From positions 3,038,001 through 3,102,000 of the forward strand of contig NZ_CP108053.1 in the NCBI RefSeq assembly GCF_036173105.1: a DNA stretch of 64,000 nt, read 5' to 3'. This DNA is from Streptomyces sp. NBC_00287 (GTDB lineage: Bacteria; Actinomycetota; Actinomycetes; Streptomycetales; Streptomycetaceae). The notes under the pieces are model-generated. The model searched no databases, was not told the DNA's origin, and saw only the letters and a program-made list of their open reading frames with translations. Below, piece by piece: positions 31,401-38,717 of the stretch (positions are counted from its first letter, which is position 1; each line of letters starts with the position of its first letter). The position numbers were made by a program, and so were the translations under genes.

Positions 31401-33318
31401 GAACCCCGCGTACCTCCCCGATCTCGCCGGCTCCCTGACCAACCTCGCCAACCACTACAGCAGCCTCGGCCGGCGCGCCGAGGCCCTGAAGCTCGCCGAG
31501 GAAGCCGTGGACCGGTGGCGCGACCTGTCCGACACCAACCCCGCCCACCTGCCAGACTTCGCCGGCTCCCTGTCCAACCTCGCCAACCGCTTCAGCGACC
31601 TCGATCGCTACAACGAAGCACTGGAACTCGCCGAGGAAGCCGTGGACCGATGGCGCACCCTGGCCGAGAGCAATCCGGGTCACCTCGCCCAGCTCGCCAA
31701 CGCACTCAACAACCTCGGCGCCCACTACGGCGATCTGGGCCGTCACACCGACGCACTGCCCCCAACCGAGGAGGCCGTCGAGCTCTACGGTGCGCTGGCC
31801 GAGGAGAACTCCGGCCATCTGCCCAATCTCGCCAATGCCCTCAACAACCTCGGCATTCACCTCGGCGAGCTGGGCCGCCATACCGACGCACTGCCTCCCG
31901 TCAAGAAGGCCATCGGCCTCTATGTCACGCTGGCCGAAACCAGCCCCGCCCACCTCCCCGACCTCGCCGGAGCCCACAACAACCTCGCCATCCACTACGG
32001 CGGCCTCAGCCGCCACACCGACGCATTGCCCCACGCCGAAGCGGCCGTGGCCCTCTACCGCACCCTCGCGGAAGAGAACCCCGCCCACCTGCCCGACCTC
32101 GCCGGAGTCCTCAACAACCTCGGCAACCACTACAGCAGCCTCGGCCGCCACACCGAGGCCATCAGGACGGCCAAGGAAGCCGTGGACCGGTGGCGCGCTC
32201 TGACCGACACCGACCCCGGCCATCTGTCCGACCTCGCGGGCGCCCTCGACAATCTCGGCGCCCACTCCCGTGAGCTGGGTGAATCAACAGAAGAGCTGTG
32301 GGCCGAGATCCTCGGTCAGGCCGCGCCGGACACCGCCGCTCAGCTTCTGCTGTACCGCGCCCACCACGCTTCCCCGGGCGACCCGAGCGCCACGGCATGG
32401 CTCGTCGAGGTCGAGCGGTCGGCGGTCGCTGCCGACGACCCTGGGCTGCTCTGGTTCCTGCACGCGGTCGGCCGTCGGCACCGCGCCGCCGACGCGGACG
32501 TATTCGACCGCGACTGGCACCGCATCACCGGCACGGCCCCGCCCGCCTGGCTCACCCTCGATCCCGGTCTGCTCGAGCAGGCCGAAGCCTGGATCAACAC
32601 CAAGCACTACACCGCCGAACGGGCACATCTCGCGGCGCACCCGGAGCTGCTGGCGCCGGAGGCGGACAGCTGCGTGGAGGAGGCGCTGCTCGCGGTGGTG
32701 GACGAGGCCGCCGAGCGCTATCGCGAGCTGCGCCGAACGGCCCGGCGGGAAGGCGTGGACGCCGCGTACCACCCCACCCTGTGCTCCGTTCTCGCCTATG
32801 AGTTCGCCACCGCCGAAACAGCGGATCAGAGAACCCTGCTCGAACAGCGCCGCGACGACCTGCTGGACGATCTCGTTCTCACTGTGCTCTCCGGGGACAA
32901 GGGCTATCAGTCCGCCCGTGCGGCGGCCCTGCTGACGCTCGCCCAACTCAACGCCGAGGGCCCCGCGTTCGACGCGTTGGACGATCCGTCCCGCTTCCCC
33001 GCCCTGCTCCACGACGCGGCACGACAGCCCGACCGGGCGGTGCTGGACGCCATCGGATTCCTCGCGCTCTCCGCCGCCCACGACGACGAAGTCCTCATGG
33101 CCGAAGCCGAGTTCCACCTCGCCGTCGCCGCCGCGATCTCCGGCGACGAGGAGTCGGCCACCAACCTCCTGAACGACGCATGCGACGCCGCCCCCGACCA
33201 CATCCCCACCTGGATCACCGCCCTGGCCGAAATCTCCCCCCACCACCAGGCCGCCCTCACCCTGATCCCCCACCTCACCGCCCGCCTCCAGAACCCGAGC
33301 GACCCCGATGACAACTGA
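28411..33318 (+). CDS. Caspase-STAND NTPase-TPR protein, candidate conflict-system sensor/protease
   Basis: A 1635-aa soluble protein. Residues 1-240 form a caspase-like peptidase with the His77/Cys125 dyad (AWSGHGS and FDTCYSGDA). Residues about 265-600 form a STAND/NACHT-type NTPase: Walker A GSAGTGKS at 288-295, Walker B VLVMDGLDEARG near 386-397. Helical linkers follow, then from residue 726 about 13 tandem 45-residue tetratricopeptide units of kinesin-light-chain type (LAEDNPAYLPELA, NNLGxxY, LGRHTDAL, EEAVxLYR). The last 310 residues are alpha-helical. Such proteins are thought to sense an invader through the repeats, assemble with ATP and unleash the peptidase. Leu357 is a TTA codon (29479-29481). 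The 3' end overlaps the lipase-like gene by 11 bases, pointing to a two-gene system. Start GTG 28411 leads directly into the fold. Confidence 0.9.
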   Translation: MFRGHLAGIGVGEYTSDAHKQLDHAVGDVEGLASVLGAVFEGEPLRNPTEGEARDYLRALRGVMPADSALVVAWSGHGSLPAAGGLRLLGSDSGPYASDGVPLVDVVLPCAESGANQLLFVFDTCYSGDAISADDLATLIMRETQAAGQVWVGVVTSCLPVEKARDGLFGQRLRKVLAAGPDLPELRMRWSVHNEYVRGDDVCDAVLKEWGGGAQTPDFRSRGSAWWMFPNPLYEAGAPEQVVEHLLRAARSGARLDEQSWFTGRTAEVNQVVEWVREGRPGLHVVTGSAGTGKSAILGRVVSLSNPDERERLLRDGHAWSHVLPEVRSVSAHVHARGLTADLAADHLAGQLVRAGLLPAREARRNASELVGEVQRAVEDGAEPPVLVMDGLDEARGEAFKVADDLLTRLAAHAVVVVSTRDMQRIEEGPGLVATLAAEGAGIDLDDPEVQRQGRGDLREYVRLRLSDVDERMDAAAVAGQLFGEDAEEVQHTFLLARLVADQLSATPVDTSVEGWEAKVSHSVEEALDADLAAVPTESADVATSLMRALTWAYGAGFPEDEWLRIANVEAPEGVEVTREDISWVLEHLGRHVVQDGEGGVAVYRMAHQSLADHLRPPFRASAEQPFDPRALAVAEALLGVYRERLGAGIAAYGPAYLWFYAWRHAADAGPDGLALLRSLAEEEDADLLPDVGMAATLTAVRLHRWGREVEALAPTEEAADLYRRLAEDNPAFLPELAGACNNLGIRYSNLGRHTDALDPAEKALGLYRTLAEDNPAYLPELAMALTNLGIRYSELGRHTEALAPTERAVRLRRTLAEENPAHRTDLASALNNLGTRYRNLGRLTDALSATEEAIDIYDTVDDLAYLPERAMALNNLGVRYSNLGRHTEALPPTVEALDLYGMLAEDNPAYLPDLAMSLNNLGTRYSSLGRHADAVSPTEEAVRLRRLLAEDNPAHLPNLASALNNLGNHYGALGRHTDALKPTTESVRLRRALAEENPAYLPDLAGSLTNLANHYSSLGRRAEALKLAEEAVDRWRDLSDTNPAHLPDFAGSLSNLANRFSDLDRYNEALELAEEAVDRWRTLAESNPGHLAQLANALNNLGAHYGDLGRHTDALPPTEEAVELYGALAEENSGHLPNLANALNNLGIHLGELGRHTDALPPVKKAIGLYVTLAETSPAHLPDLAGAHNNLAIHYGGLSRHTDALPHAEAAVALYRTLAEENPAHLPDLAGVLNNLGNHYSSLGRHTEAIRTAKEAVDRWRALTDTDPGHLSDLAGALDNLGAHSRELGESTEELWAEILGQAAPDTAAQLLLYRAHHASPGDPSATAWLVEVERSAVAADDPGLLWFLHAVGRRHRAADADVFDRDWHRITGTAPPAWLTLDPGLLEQAEAWINTKHYTAERAHLAAHPELLAPEADSCVEEALLAVVDEAAERYRELRRTARREGVDAAYHPTLCSVLAYEFATAETADQRTLLEQRRDDLLDDLVLTVLSGDKGYQSARAAALLTLAQLNAEGPAFDALDDPSRFPALLHDAARQPDRAVLDAIGFLALSAAHDDEVLMAEAEFHLAVAAAISGDEESATNLLNDACDAAPDHIPTWITALAEISPHHQAALTLIPHLTARLQNPSDPDDN
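30586..32340 (+). repeat. Tandem 135-bp coding repeats (TPR array)
   Basis: About 13 head-to-tail units of 135 bases (45 residues) inside the caspase-STAND gene; the third and fourth together are two residues short. Units are similar but diverged in both DNA and protein, most conserved at AACAACCTCGGC (NNLG) and CTGGCCGAGGA (LAED/E). Units 7-9 and 12 end in the variant AVDRWR rather than AVxLYR/RLRR, suggesting duplication in blocks. Confidence 0.9.
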
Positions 33319-34672
33319 CCTGGTAGTAGTCCTCCCCGGCATCACCGGCAGCACCCTCCGCACCGAGGAAGGCCTCGTCTGGTCCCCCACCCCGGGCGCC
33401 GTCCTCAAGGCGATCAAGTCGTTCGGCCGCTCCATCAACAACCTCCGCCTCCCCGAAGGCATCGGCGACGACCACCCCGGCGACGGCGTGGAACCGGTCG
33501 CCCTGATGACCACCCTCCACCTGATCCCCGGCATCTGGACCCCGGTCAAGGGCTACGACAAACTCCTCGCCCGCCTCCGCACCCTCGGCTACACGGAAGC
33601 CGCGGGCAACCTCCTGCCGGTCCCCTACGACTGGCGCCTCTCCAACCGCTACAACGCCCGCCGCCTGGCCACAATCGTCGAACCGGCCCTGGACCGCCGG
33701 CGCGCCAAGCACCCCCGCAACGCAGAGGCCCAACTCACCTTCGTCTGCCACTCCATGGGCGGCCTCATAGCGCGCTGGTACATCGAGAAATGCGACGGCG
33801 CCGCGCACACCCGCAAGCTGATCACCCTCGGCACCCCCTACCGAGGCGCGGCCAAATCCCTCGACCAGCTGGTCAACGGCGCCCACCAACGCCTGGGCCC
33901 GCTCTCCTTCGACCTCACCACCTTCGCCCGCACCCTCCCCTCCCTCCACCAGCTCCTCCCCGAGTACGCCTGCATCGAGGACCCGCAGACCGGCACCCTC
34001 GCCAAGACCACCGAAATCAAGAGCCTCCCCGAGCTGAGCCGCACGCAGACGGAAGACGCCATGCTCTTCCACACCGATCTACGCGCGGCCGAAGCGGCCC
34101 GCCCCGCCTCCCTCACCACCACCCACGCCATCGTCGGCATCCAGCAGAACACCCCCACCACCGCCCGCCTGCAGCACAACACCCTCACCCTCCACCCCAC
34201 CTACACCGCCCAACACCTCTACGGCGACGGCACGGTCCCCCTCGTCGCCGCCTGCCGCGCCGACGTCCCCATGAACAGCAACACCCTCCGCCGCGTCCCC
34301 GACCACCACGGCAACCTTCAGCGCAACCCGGCCGCCCTGGACGAACTCGAGGGCATTCTCACCGCGAGCGACATCGTCGTTCGCGCACCGGAGGAGACAC
34401 ACCTACGCCTGGACGTCCCCGAACTCATCACAACCGACGAGGACTTGACGGTCCGACTCACCTCGGCCGCCGGCACCAGAACCGCCGTACTCCTCACCAT
34501 CAAGGACGAAACCGGCACCCCTGCACACTCGCGGGTCGTCTACCCGGGCCCCGAGCCCCTCGAAGCCCTCTTCGACGGCCTTCCCCCCGGCGCTTACACC
34601 GTCAACGCCACCGGCACCAGCCCCGGCTCCCCGATCGCCCCGGTCAGCGCCGCCACCTTGGTGTGGGCATGA
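33308..34672 (+). CDS. LCAT-like lipase/acyltransferase, candidate effector
   Basis: A 454-aa alpha/beta hydrolase of the lecithin:cholesterol-acyltransferase type. N-terminal VVVLPGITGSTL is the family opening, the nucleophile elbow is CHSMGG (Ser149), the acid is Asp307 in YGDGTVPLV and the base His334 in PDHHGNLQ. The last ~100 residues form a beta-rich extra domain. There is no signal peptide or membrane segment, so it acts from the cytoplasm, for example on inner-membrane phospholipids. The start overlaps the caspase-STAND gene by 11 bases. I infer that it is a membrane-damaging effector or partner controlled by that protein; an ordinary lipase role cannot be excluded. Confidence 0.85.
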   Translation: MTTDLVVVLPGITGSTLRTEEGLVWSPTPGAVLKAIKSFGRSINNLRLPEGIGDDHPGDGVEPVALMTTLHLIPGIWTPVKGYDKLLARLRTLGYTEAAGNLLPVPYDWRLSNRYNARRLATIVEPALDRRRAKHPRNAEAQLTFVCHSMGGLIARWYIEKCDGAAHTRKLITLGTPYRGAAKSLDQLVNGAHQRLGPLSFDLTTFARTLPSLHQLLPEYACIEDPQTGTLAKTTEIKSLPELSRTQTEDAMLFHTDLRAAEAARPASLTTTHAIVGIQQNTPTTARLQHNTLTLHPTYTAQHLYGDGTVPLVAACRADVPMNSNTLRRVPDHHGNLQRNPAALDELEGILTASDIVVRAPEETHLRLDVPELITTDEDLTVRLTSAAGTRTAVLLTIKDETGTPAHSRVVYPGPEPLEALFDGLPPGAYTVNATGTSPGSPIAPVSAATLVWA

Positions 34673-34702
34673 CTTCTGGCGCCCCCTGAAGAGCCGGTAC
34701 GG

Positions 34703-35950
34703 CTACTGAGCGCGTCGGAACTCACCCAGACGGCCCCGCAACCGCTGTGCCCGCAACACCAGTTCCAGCTCGAAGCGGCGGTCGGGGTCGTCTATCTCGT
34801 CGCCCCACAGCTCACGGATCTGACGCAGGCGGTAACGGACGGTCTGGGGGTGGACGCCCAGTCGGGCCGCCACCTCCGGCGCACCGCCCCTCGTCTCCAG
34901 CCACGCCAGTAACGTCTCCGCGAGGCGGCGGCCGTGGGTCGGGCCGCAGTGGGCCAGGGGGGCCAGGCAGCGCAGGGCCAAGTCGTCTATCAGTTCCTCG
35001 GGTTGGAGCAGCACCAGCGCTTCCGTGTGCTCCGTGCAGTACAGGACCTCGCCCGTCGGCAACAGGCCGCGTTCCATCAGCCGTACCGCCGCCTCCGCCC
35101 AGCGCAGCGACTTCGCCGCGTCCGTCAGCGGGACCGGCGGGCCTATCGCGCCCGACCAGCCCGTCAGGGCTCGGTGCAACAGCTCCGAGCGGCCTGCCGC
35201 GTCCGGTTCCGGGACGACCATCCTGGGCTGCTCGTACTCCATGTCCAGGAGTACGCCCTGGCCGACCGCGGGCGCCACCGCCTCCCTCGCCGGGCGCAGC
35301 AGGACGCCGACTGCGGCCTTGCCGGGGAGCGGCCAGCCGATGCGTGCGGCGCGTTCGGTGAGGGCGTCGGCCGGGTCGCCCCGGTGGTGTTCGGCCAACA
35401 GGAGTTCCATCAGGCGGCGTTGGAGGCGCAGTCGCTCCCCGGCCTGGCGAGCCGCCGCTTCCGCGTAGCCGCGTACCGACTGGTCCACGAGGCCGTCGAG
35501 GTACTCGTAGCCCGCGTCCACCAGTTCGTACATCGCCGGTGGCGGGATCTCCACGCGCTGGCCGATGTCGGCGAAACAGCGCCAGGCCAGCCGTACCCCC
35601 ATGCGGTAGATCGCCTGGAGGGAGTCCAGGCTGCGGCCGTTGAGGCCCTCGCCCCTGCCGAAGTCCTGGAACACTCCCGGCGGGACCGTCGGGCGGCCCT
35701 CCGCCGTCTCCAGGTGCTGGACGAAGACCTCGATCGCCCGGCGGATGCCGATCAGGGCCATCGGCTCGCCCGACTCGTCGAGGACGAGCGGCAGATGGGG
35801 GTACTCGCGGCGGATCTCGGTCATGATCTCTTCGGCGAGTGCCGGTGCCTCGGCCATGGCGATGGCCGCGAAGCGCCGCACCTGGAGGCGCGGGACGTCG
35901 TGCCAGGCCGAGCGGGTCGAGACGGCGTCGGTGCGGGCAGCGGACGGCAC
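34703..35950 (-). CDS. PucR-family transcriptional regulator
   Basis: A 415-aa regulator with the C-terminal PucR helix-turn-helix (GGAPEVAARLGVHPQTVRYRLRQIRELWG) and an N-terminal all-helical RsbR/GGDEF-like sensory region with the LDSLQAIYRMGVRLAWRCFADIG and ELVDAGYEYLDGLVDQSV stretches common in streptomycetes. Leu347 is encoded by TTA (34910-34912 on the plus strand reads TAA), which would tie its synthesis to bldA. It ends 30 bases from the convergent lipase-like gene. The small DUF2613 gene begins upstream of it on the same strand with a 3-base gap, so the two may share a transcript. Target genes are unknown. Confidence 0.85.
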   Translation of the reverse strand: MPSAARTDAVSTRSAWHDVPRLQVRRFAAIAMAEAPALAEEIMTEIRREYPHLPLVLDESGEPMALIGIRRAIEVFVQHLETAEGRPTVPPGVFQDFGRGEGLNGRSLDSLQAIYRMGVRLAWRCFADIGQRVEIPPPAMYELVDAGYEYLDGLVDQSVRGYAEAAARQAGERLRLQRRLMELLLAEHHRGDPADALTERAARIGWPLPGKAAVGVLLRPAREAVAPAVGQGVLLDMEYEQPRMVVPEPDAAGRSELLHRALTGWSGAIGPPVPLTDAAKSLRWAEAAVRLMERGLLPTGEVLYCTEHTEALVLLQPEELIDDLALRCLAPLAHCGPTHGRRLAETLLAWLETRGGAPEVAARLGVHPQTVRYRLRQIRELWGDEIDDPDRRFELELVLRAQRLRGRLGEFRRAQ

Positions 35951-35953
35951 GGG

Positions 35954-36106
35954 TCAACTCCCCTGGCCGGCTTGTTCGTAGGTGATCAGGGGGTTGTTCG
36001 GCTGGTCGGGGGTGGCCTCCAGCAGGGCGACCACGCCGAGCGCGGCCCCCACCGCCAGGGCGGCGGCGAGCGCTACGGTCAGCGCGGCGGCGAGCAGTCT
36101 GGACAT
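35954..36106 (-). CDS. DUF2613-type small membrane protein
   Basis: A 50-residue protein with a single membrane segment (LLAAALTVALAAALAVGAALGVVALL) and a short conserved extracellular tail ending in PLITYEQAGQGS. This matches the tiny DUF2613 proteins of actinobacteria, whose role is unknown and which often lie near envelope genes. I start at ATG 36106 rather than at the longer 36214 form, since the latter would add a non-conserved leader running over the divergent promoter region. Confidence 0.75.
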   Translation of the reverse strand: MSRLLAAALTVALAAALAVGAALGVVALLEATPDQPNNPLITYEQAGQGS

Positions 36107-36120
36107 CGCAGGGTCAGCCT

Positions 36121-36141
36121 CTCTGTACAAACTCTGTACAA
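36121..36141. promoter_or_regulatory. Direct repeats CTCTGTACAA in divergent promoter region
   Basis: Two exact copies of CTCTGTACAA start 11 bases apart (36121 and 36132), about one helical turn, just upstream of the DUF2613 start. Each holds a TGTACA palindrome. The 10-bp palindrome GTGTCGACAC at 36194-36203 lies further in the same gap. They are likely protein-binding sites for this divergent region; the binding protein is unknown. Confidence 0.45.
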
Positions 36142-36207
36142 CCGCTGTTCGGTCGCCCCACCCGGGCTTTCCGTCCCTGCCTGTCGGGCCCCAGTGTCGA
36201 CACGACA

Positions 36208-36236
36208 TTGACACCTCGTCAAGGGGCGCCTACGGT
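36208..36236 (+). promoter_or_regulatory. Sigma70-type promoter candidate for DUF3068 gene
   Basis: A perfect -35 hexamer TTGACA (36208-36213), a 17-base spacer and TACGGT (36231-36236) as -10. Transcription would start near 36243, leaving a leader of about 110 bases before the DUF3068 start. The palindrome GTGTCGACAC ends five bases before the -35. Confidence 0.5.
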
Positions 36237-36354
36237 TCCCGGCCCAGACGGGTGCCGTGCTTCGGACCGTGCCGCACCCCTCTCGCACGCGCACCTTCAC
36301 CCTCGGCGCGGCCACCCCCCACGTCGCGTCGTCCCGAGCCTCTGGAGTGCCCGG

Positions 36355-37329
36355 ATGCGCCGTACAGCCTCACCTTTGTCGCTGATCCTGCTGGGTCTCG
36401 GCACGTTCCTGCTCGTCCTGGCACCCATGCTCGCCTGGTACGTCGAGCCACGGGCCGCCGTGAACCCGATCGACATCGACACCACCGCCGTCTACAAGGG
36501 CACCGGCAGCGTCTTCGACACCGAGAAGATCGAGACCGTCCCGAACCGGACCATCACCGTCACCCAGCGGGTCCGGGGAAATGTCGCGGAGAGTGAGGAC
36601 AGCGGCAACGCGGTGTGGGATGTGATCACCACCGTCGACACCGACAAGTCGCTGCCCGCCGAGGATCCGCACGACGCGCTGGACTACGTACCGCATCGAT
36701 GGGTGATGGACCGGAAGACGACCCGGCCAGTGCACTGTTGCGAGGAGAAGCCCCACATCGAGGGCGAGGCCTATCTGAAGTTCCCCTTCGACGTGCAGAA
36801 GCGGGACTACCGGTGGTGGGACAACACCCTCGGCGGGACGGTCACGATGAGTTACCGGGGTACCAAGGAGATTCAGGGGTACACCGGTTACCGGTTCACC
36901 GCGACGGTACCGGCGACGAAGACCGGGACACGGCTGGTGCCGGGCCGGCTCGTCGACCTGGACACACCGCAGGTGCTGGCCGAGGAGTGGTACGCCAACC
37001 ACGGCGTTGAACTGGTAGTCGACCAGGCCACGGGCCGTGTGCTGTATGCCCAGACCGGTCCGCGCCGCACCCTGCGCGCACCCGGCGGCAAGGAGGACGC
37101 GGCGGTGCTGCTGGACAGCCGGAAGATCGCGTTCACCACCGAGACGCAGAAGCAGGCCGTGTCGCAGGCGGAGGACGACAGCGGGCGACTGGAGCTGGTG
37201 GGGCGGACGTTGCCGATCGGGGCGGGTGTGGTGGGATTCGTCCTCGCCGTGGCCGGGATCGTTTTGGTGGTACGAGGGAGGCAGCGTCCCGGTTCATCCG
37301 AATCGCCCCAGCCGACGCTCACGATATGA
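36355..37329 (+). CDS. DUF3068 / PorA-family membrane-anchored protein
   Basis: A 324-aa protein with a membrane segment at each end (SLILLGLGTFLLVLAPMLAWYV near residue 8-30 and GAGVVGFVLAVAGIVLVVRG near 290-310) and a large extracytoplasmic domain between. This is the DUF3068 layout, conserved in actinobacteria. Visible conserved parts are RTITVTQRVRGN, HRWVMDRKTTRPVHCCEE and the FDVQKRDYRWWDNTLGG stretch. ATG 36355 has TGGAG about ten bases ahead. Function unknown; it stands first in an envelope-glycoconjugate series. Confidence 0.85.
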   Translation: MRRTASPLSLILLGLGTFLLVLAPMLAWYVEPRAAVNPIDIDTTAVYKGTGSVFDTEKIETVPNRTITVTQRVRGNVAESEDSGNAVWDVITTVDTDKSLPAEDPHDALDYVPHRWVMDRKTTRPVHCCEEKPHIEGEAYLKFPFDVQKRDYRWWDNTLGGTVTMSYRGTKEIQGYTGYRFTATVPATKTGTRLVPGRLVDLDTPQVLAEEWYANHGVELVVDQATGRVLYAQTGPRRTLRAPGGKEDAAVLLDSRKIAFTTETQKQAVSQAEDDSGRLELVGRTLPIGAGVVGFVLAVAGIVLVVRGRQRPGSSESPQPTLTI

Positions 37330-37565
37330 CATTACGTCAGCTCTAATAAAGCCCGAAATTGTCACTTCGGTGAGTAGCCGTGACGAACGGCTGGGCGAAA
37401 ACTGTCCACCCCACCCGAGCACAACCCGTCCACAGCCCACACGCAGCCCGTGTACAGAAAGCCCCCGGTTCCCCCACGGAAACACCCATCTCGCCCCAGC
37501 CGTAACCAATCGGCGCGTTCTTCCCCCACGCTGAGTTCCGCACCCCGAGACATGTTGGAGCACCG
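37330..37565. promoter_or_regulatory. Gap before glycosyltransferase cluster
   Basis: 236 bases without a credible gene. An AT-richer island lies at 37330-37365, and a perfect 6-bp inverted repeat AGCCGT-N5-ACGGCT at 37376-37392. The promoter of the GT4-AftD series should lie here, but no convincing -10/-35 pair was found. Confidence 0.35.
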
Positions 37566-38717
37566 ATGCCCCAGCACGTGCCGTCTTCGCTGCGCGCCCC
37601 GTTCCCCACGGTGCCGCAGCACCCTCCGGCGCTCCCCCCACAGCCGCGCCGAATCGTTTTCCTCGCCCATCGAGACCTGGGCAACCGGTCCGCCGGCGGC
37701 TCCGAACTGCTCGTCGACCGACTCGCCGACGGACTGACCCACCTCGGCCACCAGGTCACCCTCCTCTGCGGCGGCCCCGCGGCCTACCGCGACTACCGGG
37801 TCGTCTCCGCGGGCGGCACCCACAGCCACTATCTGCGCGCCCGCTCCGCCTTCGCCCGCCAGGTCGGCGAGACCGATCTGCTGGTCGAGGTCTGCAACGG
37901 AGTGCCGTATCTGGCGCCGCTGTGGCATCGCGGTCCCACGCTGTGCCTTGTGAACCACGTTCACACCGACCTGTGGCGGATGAGATTCGGGGGACCCTTG
38001 GCCCCGGCCGCCCGTATCGGGCGAAGACTGGAGCACTGGGCGCTGACCGGTGCGCAGCAGCGGAGTCTGCTGGTCGCCGTCTCCCCGTCGACCGCCCATG
38101 CGCTGCGGACGATCGGCGTCGAGCGGGAGCGGATACGCGTCGTCCACAACGGTGTGGAGGAGCCGGGCCCGCGCGCGGATCGCTCCTCCGAGCCGCTGTT
38201 CGTGGCGGTGGGGCGGCTCGTCGAGTACAAGCGGATCGACTTGCTTCTGCGGTTGTGGGAGCGGGTGCGGCCGGTCACCGGCGGCCGGCTTCTCATCGTG
38301 GGGGACGGTCCTGAACGGGGTCGTCTTGAGCAACTCGCCGGTCCTGGAGTCGAGTTCACCGGGCATGTGACCGAGGCCGAGAAGCACCGGCTGCTATGTG
38401 CGGCCTGGCTGCTGCTGCATCCCTCCGCGGTGGAGGGGTGGGGCCTGGTGGTGACGGAGGCGGCGGCTCGGGAGACTCCGGCCATTGCCTTTGATGTGCC
38501 TGGTCTTCGGGATTCCGTGATCGACGGGGAGACCGGGCTGCTCGCCTCCGGTGAGTCCTCGTTCGCCGCCGCGTGGTGCACGTTGGCGTTGTCCGGGCAT
38601 CGCCGGGAGCTGATGGGCAAGGCCGCGCGGGATCATGCCGCCGGGTATCGGTGGGATCGGACTGTCCGGCAGTTCCGGGCGGTTGCGGCGGAGGCGGTGC
38701 GAGGTTGGGCGTCGTGA
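37566..38717 (+). CDS. GT4-family glycosyltransferase
   Basis: A 383-aa GT-B glycosyltransferase. After a proline-rich leader (residues 1-27) the N-terminal domain begins RRIVFLAHRDLGNRSAGGSELLVDRLADGL, and the donor-binding domain holds FVAVGRLVEYKRIDLLLRLW and the E-x7-E motif EGWGLVVTE. It would transfer a sugar from a nucleotide or lipid-phosphate donor. It overlaps the next methyltransferase gene by GTGA. Acceptor and sugar are unknown; the setting with an AftD-like enzyme suggests cell-envelope glycan. Confidence 0.9.
   Translation: MPQHVPSSLRAPFPTVPQHPPALPPQPRRIVFLAHRDLGNRSAGGSELLVDRLADGLTHLGHQVTLLCGGPAAYRDYRVVSAGGTHSHYLRARSAFARQVGETDLLVEVCNGVPYLAPLWHRGPTLCLVNHVHTDLWRMRFGGPLAPAARIGRRLEHWALTGAQQRSLLVAVSPSTAHALRTIGVERERIRVVHNGVEEPGPRADRSSEPLFVAVGRLVEYKRIDLLLRLWERVRPVTGGRLLIVGDGPERGRLEQLAGPGVEFTGHVTEAEKHRLLCAAWLLLHPSAVEGWGLVVTEAAARETPAIAFDVPGLRDSVIDGETGLLASGESSFAAAWCTLALSGHRRELMGKAARDHAAGYRWDRTVRQFRAVAAEAVRGWAS

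Noticed and set aside
30586..32340. Regular repeats resembling a CRISPR or satellite array
   Set aside because: Units are 135 bases, diverged, without unique spacers, and encode an unbroken series of TPR motifs.
36208..36354. N-terminal extension of the DUF3068 protein
   Set aside because: It would cover the -10 region and lacks a ribosome site; the membrane segment starts properly after ATG 36355.
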